A stretch of DNA of 61,992 bases. Origin: Methanoregula sp. Its GTDB lineage: Archaea > Halobacteriota > Methanomicrobia > Methanomicrobiales > Methanospirillaceae. Below are positions 37,338-45,799 of this stretch, one piece after another; positions within the stretch are counted from its first letter, which is position 1, and every line of letters begins with the position of its first letter. The stretch is from NCBI GenBank assembly GCA_028679075.1, contig JAJRCF010000020.1, positions 1 to 61,992 of the forward strand. Direction: 5' to 3'. The position numbers and the translations under genes are program-made. A model generated the notes under the pieces. The model did no database searches. It was not told where the DNA came from and saw only the letters and a program-made list of their open reading frames with translations.

Positions 37338-37910
37338 ATGAAGTTCAAAGGAAGCAAGACAGAACAGAACCTGCTCGCCGCGTTTGCCGGCGAATCGCAG
37401 GCACGGAACCGGTACAGTTTCTTTGCCAGTGTTGCACGTAAGGAAGGTTACGAGCAGATCGCAGCGGTCTTCGAGGACACTGCGGCAAATGAGCGGGAAC
37501 ACGCGAAGCTCTTCTTCAAGCAGCTCAAAGGCGGCGAGGTCACGATCACGGCAGGCTACCCGGCCGGCGTGATCGGGAAGACGGTCGATAACCTGAAAGC
37601 CGCGGCAGAGGGAGAGCAGATGGAATGGGGCACGATCTACCCGGACTTTGCAGCCACTGCAAAGAAAGAGGGGTTCAAGGAGATCGCCCGTCTCTTCGAG
37701 AAGGTTGCCGAAGTGGAAGCCCACCACGAGTCGCGGTATACGAAACTGTACGAGAATATTGTGAACAAGACCGTCTTCAAATCCGAGATGCCCACAAAAT
37801 GGCACTGCCGGAACTGCGGGTACGTCCACGAGAGTAAGAACGCACCCGCAAAGTGCCCGGCCTGCGACCACCCGCAGGCATACTTCGAGCGGTCAGCTGA
37901 GAATTACTAA
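37338..37910 (+). CDS. rbr: Rubrerythrin
   Basis: A 190-residue diiron peroxidase that protects anaerobes from hydrogen peroxide. The four-helix domain carries the iron ligands in AGESQARNRY, NEREHAKLF, AAAEGEQMEW and EVEAHHESRY. The C-terminal rubredoxin-like domain has CRNCGY and CPACDH to bind one iron. Length is normal. The ATG follows AGAGATC. It is probably a single-gene unit with its promoter in 37215-37337. Confidence 0.96.
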   Translation: MKFKGSKTEQNLLAAFAGESQARNRYSFFASVARKEGYEQIAAVFEDTAANEREHAKLFFKQLKGGEVTITAGYPAGVIGKTVDNLKAAAEGEQMEWGTIYPDFAATAKKEGFKEIARLFEKVAEVEAHHESRYTKLYENIVNKTVFKSEMPTKWHCRNCGYVHESKNAPAKCPACDHPQAYFERSAENY

Positions 37911-37939
37911 TCCCTTTTTAGAAGACTGAAAACCCGGGT

Positions 37940-38608
37940 TCAGTTGATCCAGCCGAGTTTCACCCAGCGTTCGTACTCTCCGGTACGGAAATCCTTGTTC
38001 TCCAGAACAAGATCCTTAAAAAATTCCCGGTTACCGGTAATTTCCTCATCCTGTTTCGCATCGGAGAAACCATCTGCAATCGCACCGGCAAGGTTCTTCC
38101 CGAGCGCCCGGGCTTCTGCTTCGCGGGCATCGATGACCATGCTGTCCCCTCCCGTTGCCACACTAATGCCTCCGACAGAGACAACGCCAAGATAATTCAG
38201 CACATGGTTCTGGTACGCGACCACCTCATCGCCGCCCGATGTGTGTGTTGTCGCAACCGAGCACCCGTATTTCCCGGCAAACAGCTGGTAATGGATCGCG
38301 TCCGCGAGCCGGTCAAAGAAAATTTTCATCTGGCCGGAGACATTGTCGATGTACACCGGCGATGCAAAGATAATCCCGTCGGCCTCTTTCATCCGCTCCA
38401 CAAGAGCGGGAACATCATCATCGTTCACGCAGATACCGTTCAGGGTACAGGCATCGCACGCAGTGCAGGGCGTGATCCGGGAATCGCAGAGATCGATCAT
38501 CTCGGTTTCTGCGCCGGCTCCTGCGGCTCCTTCAAGTACGAACTGTGCGAGTTGTCGTGTGGTGCTCCGGATCGTCCGGGGGCTCCCGTGGATGGCGAGG
38601 ATCTTCAT
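37940..38608 (-). CDS. Iron-sulfur flavoprotein (Isf-like), NADPH-FMN reductase fold
   Basis: A 222-residue flavodoxin-fold protein. The start KILAIHGSPR binds the FMN phosphate, and the compact cluster motif CTACDACTLNGIC (CX2CX2CX5C) is that of methanogen iron-sulfur flavoproteins, which pass electrons to O2, peroxide or other acceptors. ASPVYIDNVSGQMK contributes to the flavin site. It is convergent with rubrerythrin, and a shared role in oxidative stress is a reasonable inference. Confidence 0.88.
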   Translation of the reverse strand: MKILAIHGSPRTIRSTTRQLAQFVLEGAAGAGAETEMIDLCDSRITPCTACDACTLNGICVNDDDVPALVERMKEADGIIFASPVYIDNVSGQMKIFFDRLADAIHYQLFAGKYGCSVATTHTSGGDEVVAYQNHVLNYLGVVSVGGISVATGGDSMVIDAREAEARALGKNLAGAIADGFSDAKQDEEITGNREFFKDLVLENKDFRTGEYERWVKLGWIN

Positions 38609-38711
38609 GCTTCCGTGTGCTCCTGGATACAGGTTGGGAGCCGGGAGTTAAAATGGTTGAAGGAGCGCGGGCAACAAAAAGGGGAGGGCTGCACTCCGCA
38701 GCCGGTAGGGA

Positions 38712-39011
38712 TTATTTCCTGATGACCTGTTCGAGCTTGTCGCCGACAAAGGCACCGATGATGAAGATGATAACAAAGATGATGAGCTGGACCAGGAGGC
38801 CGAACACGCCAACGAATGCAAAACCGGACGTGATCTCTTCGGGAAGCAGCCACGCGGAGAGCACCAGCAGGACGATGCTGAGGATAACACCGGTGATCGC
38901 GCTGTTCCGTATGAGCCCGCGATAATCCTCCGCTCCCTTGTGAAAAAAGCCGAACGCGATACCGATCACAAGATCAACGAGTGCTAGCAACATCATAACT
39001 ACGTAGTCCAT
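38712..39011 (-). CDS. Small membrane protein of unknown function
   Basis: A 99-residue hydrophobic protein with three predicted helices (near residues 3-20, 35-55 and 65-90) and a basic C-terminus. I do not recognise the family. The ATG at 39011 gives a start inside the first helix; a longer frame to 39197 would overlap the next gene and looks unlike protein. Confidence 0.6.
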   Translation of the reverse strand: MDYVVMMLLALVDLVIGIAFGFFHKGAEDYRGLIRNSAITGVILSIVLLVLSAWLLPEEITSGFAFVGVFGLLVQLIIFVIIFIIGAFVGDKLEQVIRK

Positions 39012-39148
39012 GGCAGTATCGTACCCGCTCCATGAAATAGGTTCCGGATGGCGGGGATACTGACGGGAGGACAACAGGGAACGTATCCCTGATATCCCCA
39101 GACTTTCCCTGTCAGCGACTCCCCCATAAAACACGGGTACCGTCCGGA

Positions 39149-40159
39149 TCACGCCATTCGTGACCGCTTCCTGATCACGATAACCAGACCGAAACATCCG
39201 AGTGCCAGCGGGATGGCAGCGACAGGAGATGCGTGGGTGGGGACGGGCTTTTCCGGTTGCACGGTCTCATGCACGGGAGATTCCTCTCCGGCAGCGGGAA
39301 CGGGGGAGGGAGAAACCGTTGTCCCACTGGGCGTACCGATAAAAAACAGTGCTGTCCCGGTACCGGTCGTATTGTCGTTCTGCCAGCCAACCGTGATGAG
39401 ATATTCTCCGGTCGGGAAACGGGACGAGTCCATGTCGTACTCCCACGAGTTTATGGCACCATTCCTGATTGGCGGGAGAGGTTCATCAGCAACCAGGCGC
39501 CGGGACACAGACTCATAGACCCTGGCTCTCAGGGGATTTTGGGTCCCCAGGTTCGTTGTCCCGTGAAAATACAACCGGCTGGAATTACCGGGCTCAAAGA
39601 TCAGGTAATCCGTGGCCCTGTCCCTGGACTGGGTGAACTGGACGACAGGTTCCTCGACAAGGAAGTATGAAGGGGTGAGGGTATCATCAACGCCAGCCCG
39701 TCGTAAAGCCGCACTAAGAGTTTCAACCTCTGAATGGACACTCCCTTTCAGGTCCTTTTCTAATCCCAGGTCGGCAACGATGAGATCGTGGTCGGTGACC
39801 AGGATATGCCCGGTCTCCGAGAGCCGGGTACCGATCTCGAACTTTCCGTTCGCGCCCGGGTCCTGTACCACGAGTGCATACTGGCCGGATGAAAAGTTCC
39901 GGGTCACTTCCGGTATCAGGGTAACGGAAAAGACACCGTGGGCATCAGGAACAGCGGTGAGGGTATGGAAATGGTTCCGGCCGATGACCATGACGGTTGC
40001 CGTGCCATTGTTCATTCCTGTCCAGTTGATCGTAAACGTATCGCCTTTTGCAATAATGTACGGACAATTCGGGACACAGGTCAGGTCCGCCGCAGCCGGT
40101 ACGATCATGAGTGCGAAAAGCACGATGATACTTATGATAATTATTCCCGTGGATTTCAT
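39149..40159 (-). CDS. Surface protein, DUF3821-like
   Basis: A 336-residue secreted protein with an N-terminal signal (residues 4-24), beta-rich domains with a KGDTFTINWTG opening and YALVVQDPGANGKFEIG, a Ser/Pro/Thr-rich stalk (about 280-310) and a C-terminal membrane helix with a basic tail (LGCFGLVIVIRKRSR). This is the normal layout of S-layer-associated surface proteins in Methanomicrobiales (DUF3821). No enzyme motif. Confidence 0.8.
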   Translation of the reverse strand: MKSTGIIIISIIVLFALMIVPAAADLTCVPNCPYIIAKGDTFTINWTGMNNGTATVMVIGRNHFHTLTAVPDAHGVFSVTLIPEVTRNFSSGQYALVVQDPGANGKFEIGTRLSETGHILVTDHDLIVADLGLEKDLKGSVHSEVETLSAALRRAGVDDTLTPSYFLVEEPVVQFTQSRDRATDYLIFEPGNSSRLYFHGTTNLGTQNPLRARVYESVSRRLVADEPLPPIRNGAINSWEYDMDSSRFPTGEYLITVGWQNDNTTGTGTALFFIGTPSGTTVSPSPVPAAGEESPVHETVQPEKPVPTHASPVAAIPLALGCFGLVIVIRKRSRMA

Positions 40160-40518
40160 GGTATTTTCATCTCTCAGGAGTGTTTTTTTTCTGTTCCATA
40201 ATCTCCCTCATCCAGAATCCGGATTCATCCATGCAGATAACCGGTTGAATGATAATTTCTATATTATTTTGAGTATAAACGGATTTTGTTTTAATCATAG
40301 CGATGAGAAGCGCGGTAACCAGGACTGCTTTTCTATTTTTGTTCCATACTGTGCCTCACCCATGGGAACAAATCCATCCGTACACCGCCCGGTTGAATGA
40401 ACAGTGCTCTCATTTTTGGATTAGAATCCTGTGACAAAATTGTACTAATCCGGGTCCGGGAGCAGGACGAAGGGAGCCGGATTTCTGATCTGCCATTAAT
40501 AAAAAAGAGCGGCCTTCT
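40160..40518. other. 359-bp intergenic region
   Basis: AT-rich spacer. It must carry the promoter of the surface-protein gene (TATA-like stretches near 40180-40290 on the minus strand) and the 3' end signals of the membrane-protein gene. No gene or clear repeat was seen. Confidence 0.5.
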
Positions 40519-41244
40519 TCACGCAGTCTGTTCCGGCCCGCTGATCGGGAGCAGCCCGAGGACGAGTAAGGAAAAACCCATGACAACAAACGTACCGATC
40601 ACCGGCAGGATCGGGTTCGTGATCAGAAGCAGTTCGCGGAGGGGATAGATCATGAACGTGAGCGCAAAGATCGCGAGGCCGGAAAGGAGCATCGGGGACT
40701 TTTTTGGCGCATGGTTCAGCCCGGTGACGAGCAGGGCCCCACAGGCGGCAAAGTAGATGAGCGTGACGAGTGTTGCCGTGCTCAGTCCCGTGATCGCGAT
40801 GACCGCTACGGGGATGAGAAGGGAGACTGCAAGGATGCACAGGGAGATATACGGGGCTGCGGGTTTGCGGGCAAATCCCTTCCGGAACGCGAACGCCAGG
40901 ATGAGGATCGAGGCGATGATCCCCGCATCGATGATGCCGGGGAAGACCATGTCTCTTAAGCCCATGAGGATGGTGACGTACCACCCGATGTTTGCGATCC
41001 CCCACAGCCCGAGCCCGGCACCAGCCCAGAGCAGGAACTCCTTTTCAGGGGACTTACGCCAGAGGAACAGGAGGGCAAAGGCACCGGCAAGTGCGGTAAG
41101 GATCTGGAGATAATTGCTGATCTTCAGGAATATTGCGCCGGGAAGGATGAGGATCAGGAGGGCGAGCACGACTGCCGCTGCGAGCGTGGCCCAGAAAAAC
41201 CCGGCGATCTCGTAGCTGGCCGGGACTGCCCGTGTATCGGTCAT
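40519..41244 (-). CDS. Multi-spanning membrane protein of unknown function
   Basis: A 241-residue protein with about eight predicted helices and short loops, ending soon after the last helix. GIANIGWYV and FPGIIDAGIIASILILAFAFRKG are the most distinctive phrases. The layout resembles 7TM-type sensor heads but no signalling domain is attached. I do not recognise the family. Confidence 0.65.
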   Translation of the reverse strand: MTDTRAVPASYEIAGFFWATLAAAVVLALLILILPGAIFLKISNYLQILTALAGAFALLFLWRKSPEKEFLLWAGAGLGLWGIANIGWYVTILMGLRDMVFPGIIDAGIIASILILAFAFRKGFARKPAAPYISLCILAVSLLIPVAVIAITGLSTATLVTLIYFAACGALLVTGLNHAPKKSPMLLSGLAIFALTFMIYPLRELLLITNPILPVIGTFVVMGFSLLVLGLLPISGPEQTA

Positions 41245-41360
41245 AGGGATCTGTTGTTGCGGGCTTCTAAAAAAAGTATTGCGGAGAACAGATACGGATA
41301 AAAAGGACCGGAGCCGCAGGACCTTTCTTCGATCACCGGAGATGCGGGTTCATGTAATCA

Positions 41361-41690
41361 TCAGGGCCGGTACCCGGAAAAAATGAGACCGGCAAGACCG
41401 AGCAGGACCAGGACAATGATGGCAATCATGATCTTCAGGTACGGGATCCCGCCGGTTGCGTTCTTTGCCGGCCTGCGCCGGGCATCAGTGGCCACCCCGC
41501 CCGTTGCGCTCACGCCGCCGCCCCTGCTGTAGCTCATGCCAACCGCTGGCCGGGGTTTCCTGTTCCAGCTGCCAAGTCCCGTGCAGGAATGGTTCGGGGG
41601 GAGCCGGCAGTCTGCGCAGTATTTCCCCCCGCAGTGCTGGCATGTGAACGGCATGGTGGTCTCGTTGCCGCAATGATCGCAGCGTGTCAT
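41361..41690 (-). CDS. AN1-type zinc-finger protein with C-terminal membrane helix
   Basis: A 109-residue protein. Residues 4-36 form an AN1-like finger (CDHCGNETTMPFTCQHCGGKY, then CADC and NHSC), with eight Cys/His ligands for two zinc ions. A Gly/Ala/Arg-rich linker follows, then one membrane helix (LKIMIAIIVLVLLGLAGLIF) near the end. Tail anchoring of an AN1 finger suggests a cytoplasmic domain held at the membrane; its partner is unknown. Confidence 0.88.
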   Translation of the reverse strand: MTRCDHCGNETTMPFTCQHCGGKYCADCRLPPNHSCTGLGSWNRKPRPAVGMSYSRGGGVSATGGVATDARRRPAKNATGGIPYLKIMIAIIVLVLLGLAGLIFSGYRP

Positions 41691-42171
41691 TGATCTTCAC
41701 GTTGTTGTTCGTGCATAAAGAATTCTTGCTGCCCGGGGGAGGACGCGGATCTCATGCCACACGCAACCGCCTGAACGGGAAAAACAATGCGGGTCTCCGT
41801 CGTTGGTAACCATACCCCCCTCTAAAACGGTCATATCGGTCTCCGGACAGCGGTTATTTTTCCACAACGCAAAGCCTGTCTAAAAAAAGGGGCTGCTGCA
41901 GGCCCGCTGTTTTGCAGGTTGAAGTGGGGTTAAAATCGCCGCATTTTAAAAAATAATCCCAAAACACAGGATTTTCCAGGGGCGTGGACAACATTTCCAC
42001 TCCATCCGGAAGTGACCTTCGTCCGTTTGCCAAACGGAGCCCTTTGCGGGCTTATTTGAGTACTACTCTCCCAGGACCTGGACAGGGGATATCCACCCGT
42101 AGGGGAGATCCCGAAGTCGCAACGCAGTCGCAACCCACCGTCTTATGCAGTACCGCGCCGGATAATAATAC
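41691..42171. other. 481-bp intergenic region
   Basis: No gene recognised. It holds a hairpin TCCGTTT-gcc-AAACGGA near 42028-42044, and two direct copies of AGTCGCAAC at 42115-42123 and 42126-42134, 11 bp apart, shortly before the PemK/MazF-like gene. The part 41890-41970 is AT-rich and may hold terminators or a promoter. Confidence 0.5.
42115..42134. promoter_or_regulatory. Direct repeat, possible operator
   Basis: AGTCGCAAC occurs twice with an 11-bp offset, about one helical turn, 38 to 57 bp upstream of the ATG at 42172. This is a plausible binding site for a regulator of the following gene; no regulator gene is adjacent. Confidence 0.35.
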
Positions 42172-42561
42172 ATGGGGCAGTACGTGAAAGGCGATGTCCT
42201 CCTTGCGTCGGTTGCGCTGGATGACCGGACCCCGCCCAAGACCCGGCCTGTTGTCGTGATCCGGACAGAAGAACCTGGCAGGATCCACATCTGCCCGGTC
42301 AGCAGCAAGCCGCCCTCCGATGCGCCCTGCCTGCCGCTCACGATTGACGATTTTTCCACCGGGGGGCTCGACCTTTTTGGCGAGAGTTACATCATGACGT
42401 CCCGCGTGCTCACGCTCCGGAGCGGGGCCGTGATCGGCAAGAGGGGGCGCCTCACCTCGGAGTCGCTCGCGGAAATTATTGCGCAGGTGCCGGAAATAAT
42501 CCTGCCGGGCTCTGTGCCGGCGAAACGGTCTGCACCCGGCAGATCACGAAAGCTCCGCTGA
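42172..42561 (+). CDS. PemK/MazF-like protein without visible antitoxin
   Basis: A 129-residue protein with the PemK/MazF fold pattern: KGDVLLASVALDD, RPVVVIR, ICPVSSKPPSDAPC and SYIMTSRVLTLRSGAVIGKRGRLT. MazF-type proteins are mRNA-cleaving toxins normally paired with a small upstream antitoxin. Here the upstream region has no antitoxin-like frame, and the downstream gene is a coenzyme biosynthesis fusion 68 bp away. It may be a stand-alone member with another role. The C-terminus is basic. Confidence 0.75.
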   Translation: MGQYVKGDVLLASVALDDRTPPKTRPVVVIRTEEPGRIHICPVSSKPPSDAPCLPLTIDDFSTGGLDLFGESYIMTSRVLTLRSGAVIGKRGRLTSESLAEIIAQVPEIILPGSVPAKRSAPGRSRKLR

Positions 42562-42629
42562 TCAAATTTTTTTTAAACCGGGAGCGGTGCATCAGCATCC
42601 TTATCTTTTCGTGCGTTAACGATGGTTGG

Positions 42630-44165
42630 ATGGACATCAGAGAGGAAATCCGGAAGATGGAGGCGCAGGTGGGCAGGATCTCGCCCGTCCAGAAGTTCCT
42701 GCTCGGGACCGACGGTTCGGTCACCCAGCTCCTTGAATCGATCACCGGAAAGAAAGTTGTCATAAAAACACTCGTGCAGGAGATCGTCCCGGCCGACCGC
42801 ACCGCAGCCGATCACCTGAGCATTGCGGAAGGCGACCCGGTCAATTTCCGGATTGTTGAGATCAAGACGGAAGAGAGCGGCGAAGTGCTGATCTATGCCG
42901 TGTCCCACACCCCCGTCAACCGCCTCTCGCCGGAGTTCAAAGACGACCTGATGAGGGCCGACATCCCTATCGGGAAGATCATAAAGCAGCACCATATCGA
43001 AGCCCGCCGGGAAATTCTCAACGCCCGCGTCCTCCCCGCAACGGAAGACGCGGGCCGGCTCTTCTCCATCTGCAAAAACGAGCCGCTCCTCTCCCGGCAG
43101 TACCAGATCATCCACGGGGGCCAGCCGCTCATCTTCATCGAAGAGCGGTTCCCCTACAACCGGTTCCTCGATACCCGGCGCGTCATCGTTGACACGCCCT
43201 CGCGGGTCCATATCTCGCTCATCGACATGCACGGCGGGTCGGGCCGGGTGGACGGCGGTATCGGCATCACGCTTGACGAACCCGGCATCCTGATCGAGGC
43301 AGAACTCTCACCGGTCCTTTCCGTGACCGGCTGCGACCCGAAGATGAAAGAGCGGATCGGGCAGGTGGCAGCGGACGTGCTGCACAAGCTCGGCCTTGGC
43401 GGGAGCGTTGCGATCACGGTCAGGCAGCAGTTCCCTGCGCATGTCGGCCTCGGGTGCGGGTCGCAGCTCGCGCTGGCCGTGGCAAAGGCAATCACGGAGC
43501 TCCACGACCGTCACCTCTCTGCACGCGAGCTCGCCCGGCTCACGGGCCGGGGCGGGACCTCCGGGATCGGCACCGCCGCATTCGATCACGGGGGGTTCAT
43601 CCTTGACGGGGGACACCGGTTCGGCGCCGGCTGCGAGAAATCGGACTTCCGCCCCTCGGCGGCTTCGCGGGGCGTCAGTCCACCGCCGGTCCTTGCCCGC
43701 CACGAGTTCCCGGAGGACTGGAAGGTCCTGCTTGCGGTCCCTGACCTCCCGCCCGGCGCCAGCGGCGGACATGAAGTGGATATCTTCCGGACCCGCTGCC
43801 CGGTCCCGCTCGATGAGGTCCGGGCCCTCACCCACGAGGTGCTGATGCGGATGCTGCCCGGCCTTGTCGAGCATGACCTCGACCTCTTCGGCTCATCGAT
43901 CAACGCGGTCCAGGGCCTCGGGTTCAAGAACGTGGAGCTCAGTCTCCAGCCGCCGGCCGTGACCGGCCTCCTCTCCGCCATGCGGAATGCCGGGGCTGCC
44001 GGTGCGGGCATGAGCTCGTTCGGGCCCGCAGTCTATGCGGTGGGGGACACGGGTATGCAGGACATTGAGAAGGCAGCCCGTGCATCCATGGCAGGGCACG
44101 ATATCGGCGGGACAACGCTGGTCACTTCAGCCCGGAACCGCGGGGCGGTTGTCCGGGTCGTATAA
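42630..44165 (+). CDS. Chorismate lyase-like (DUF98) / beta-RFAP synthase (MptG) fusion
   Basis: A 511-residue two-domain protein. Residues 1-178 match the DUF98/chorismate pyruvate-lyase fold (SPVQKFLLGTDGSVTQLLE, SRQYQIIHGGQPLIFIEERFP), which makes 4-hydroxybenzoate. Residues about 182-511 match beta-ribofuranosylaminobenzene 5'-phosphate synthase, a GHMP-superfamily enzyme (RVHISLIDMHG, HVGLGCGSQLALAVAKA) that joins PRPP to an aromatic acid in methanopterin synthesis. The single frame continues without a stop between the domains. The fusion supports direct use of 4-hydroxybenzoate by the second domain; this is inferred from the fusion and from known MptG substrates. Confidence 0.88.
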   Translation: MDIREEIRKMEAQVGRISPVQKFLLGTDGSVTQLLESITGKKVVIKTLVQEIVPADRTAADHLSIAEGDPVNFRIVEIKTEESGEVLIYAVSHTPVNRLSPEFKDDLMRADIPIGKIIKQHHIEARREILNARVLPATEDAGRLFSICKNEPLLSRQYQIIHGGQPLIFIEERFPYNRFLDTRRVIVDTPSRVHISLIDMHGGSGRVDGGIGITLDEPGILIEAELSPVLSVTGCDPKMKERIGQVAADVLHKLGLGGSVAITVRQQFPAHVGLGCGSQLALAVAKAITELHDRHLSARELARLTGRGGTSGIGTAAFDHGGFILDGGHRFGAGCEKSDFRPSAASRGVSPPPVLARHEFPEDWKVLLAVPDLPPGASGGHEVDIFRTRCPVPLDEVRALTHEVLMRMLPGLVEHDLDLFGSSINAVQGLGFKNVELSLQPPAVTGLLSAMRNAGAAGAGMSSFGPAVYAVGDTGMQDIEKAARASMAGHDIGGTTLVTSARNRGAVVRVV

Positions 44166-44202
44166 TCCCCTCTCACGGTAATAAAAAAGGAAAACCGGTG
44201 GC

Positions 44203-44694
44203 TCACTCAACCGGCCGCTGCATCCAGACAACATCGAACGGTTCACCGAACTTTTCGCCAACCCCGGCAAGGTTGCCGGCCACGGTGAACCCGTGCTTTG
44301 CATGGAACCGGATGCTCGCCTCGTTCTTCGAGGATATGTTTGCCACGATCGTTTTGTGCCCGGCTTTTTTTGCATCTTCCACAAGCCGCCCGAGCAGCCG
44401 GGCCCCAAGCCCCCTGCCGGTGAACTCCGGCGCGATGAAATACGTGAGCATCCCGGTCTTCCTGAACGCGGTGAACGGGAGGAACGGTTTCAGGAGACCG
44501 AAGCCGGCAATACCCCCGTCATCTTCCAGCACGACCGCGGACAGGGCGCCTTCCCGCAAGGGGGCGAAGAACTGCGGCGGGAGCGGGCCATCCGGATATG
44601 CGGCAAAGCTTGTTGCTGCATAATGGTTGAATATCCGCATGACCGCGTCGCGGTCGCTCTCCTGCATCTCGCGAATGTGCATTTCAGCTGCCAT
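44203..44694 (-). CDS. GNAT N-acetyltransferase
   Basis: A 163-residue acetyltransferase resembling phosphinothricin/methionine sulfone acetyltransferases: IREMQESDRDAVMRIFNHY at the start, YFIAPEFTGRGLGARLLGRLVEDAKKAG as the acetyl-CoA loop and ISSKNEASIRFHAKHGF near the end. The ATG at 44694 follows GGGAG at the right spacing. The substrate is unknown. Convergent with the MptG fusion. Confidence 0.9.
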   Translation of the reverse strand: MAAEMHIREMQESDRDAVMRIFNHYAATSFAAYPDGPLPPQFFAPLREGALSAVVLEDDGGIAGFGLLKPFLPFTAFRKTGMLTYFIAPEFTGRGLGARLLGRLVEDAKKAGHKTIVANISSKNEASIRFHAKHGFTVAGNLAGVGEKFGEPFDVVWMQRPVE

Positions 44695-44795
44695 AACAAT
44701 TCTCCCTGACGGCAAGACACCCTGTGCCGGATGCCGCCATGGTTGTGAGACCATCATTGGACGGGATTTAAGAAAAGGGTGGCGCTTGAAGGGGA

Positions 44796-45686
44796 TTACT
44801 TCCCGATCTTGAGGAGCATCTCCTCAAGCGAAGGGTAGCGGGACTCGATCTTCTCGACACGGCCGCCGGCTTCGGTAATGATCGCCGTACACTCGTTGAG
44901 CTCCTTCATCTCCTCAGCCTCGCAGACAAAGAAGCCCTCCTCCTGCCGGTAGGTCTTCGAATGCCCGATCAGTTTTGCGGGATCATCGATGGAGAAGAAG
45001 ATCGTATAGGTGAGCGAGCCGAACTGCTCCCGGAGCTCCTTCATGGAGCCAAACGCGACCATCTTTCCCCGCCGGAGGATCATCACCTTGTCGCAGATTG
45101 CCTCGACCTGGTACAGGTTGTGGGCCGAGAGGACGATCGTCTTTTTGTCCTGCCGGAGCCGGCGGAGGTAGTCCGCGATGAACCGGGAGGTCATCGGGTC
45201 GAGACCGCTCGTTGCCTCGTCATACACGAGGAAGCCCGGGTTATGGATCAGCGAGCGGGCAATCGCCACTTTCCGCTTCATGCCCTTGCTGAACTCCCCG
45301 ATCTTCTTGCCATCCGGTTCGAGCGAGAGGGCCGCGAAGAGCTGGTCCGACCGTACCCGGATCTCCTGCGGCGAAAGCCCGTATATCTCCCCGAAGAACG
45401 CGAGGTAGTTCTCGGCCGTCATCGTCTCGTAGAGGTGCGATTCCTCGGGCAGGTACCCGAGGTTCTCCTTGAGTGCAAGGGGGTTTTTCACCACGTCGAT
45501 ATTGTTGATGAAGAGTTCCCCGGCGGTCGGGGCAATGAGACCGGAGACGATCTTGAGGAGCGTGGTCTTGCCTGCCCCGTTGTGGCCGATGATGCCGAAG
45601 ATCTCGCCGTCCTCGAATTCGAAACTGACGTCATCGAGTGCCAGGAAGCCGTCGAAGTCCTTCTTGAGTCCGCGGGCAGTGATCAT
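44796..45686 (-). CDS. ABC transporter ATP-binding protein (ABC-2 type)
   Basis: A 296-residue ATPase. Walker A is GHNGAGKTT, the signature is FSKGMKRKVAIARSL (an export-type SKGMK variant), and Walker B is GFLVYDEATSGLDP, followed by the switch histidine in LSAHNL. A C-terminal extension of about 80 residues is typical of NatA-like ATPases. It is divergently placed from the lipoprotein and two permeases (45800-49719), its likely partners. Confidence 0.93.
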   Translation of the reverse strand: MITARGLKKDFDGFLALDDVSFEFEDGEIFGIIGHNGAGKTTLLKIVSGLIAPTAGELFINNIDVVKNPLALKENLGYLPEESHLYETMTAENYLAFFGEIYGLSPQEIRVRSDQLFAALSLEPDGKKIGEFSKGMKRKVAIARSLIHNPGFLVYDEATSGLDPMTSRFIADYLRRLRQDKKTIVLSAHNLYQVEAICDKVMILRRGKMVAFGSMKELREQFGSLTYTIFFSIDDPAKLIGHSKTYRQEEGFFVCEAEEMKELNECTAIITEAGGRVEKIESRYPSLEEMLLKIGK

Positions 45687-45799
45687 GCGGGGTCGCCTTC
45701 TCGATCAGACTTGTGTTGTCAAAGTGATATAGATTGGGATGCCTGCACGGGCTCCTGCCGACCTCATTCTTTTTATTCCTGCGTACCCTTCATTGCTCT

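Noticed and set aside
38712..39197. 161-residue version of the small membrane protein
   Set aside because: The extra N-terminal part overlaps the surface-protein gene and does not look like protein; the ATG at 39011 is better.
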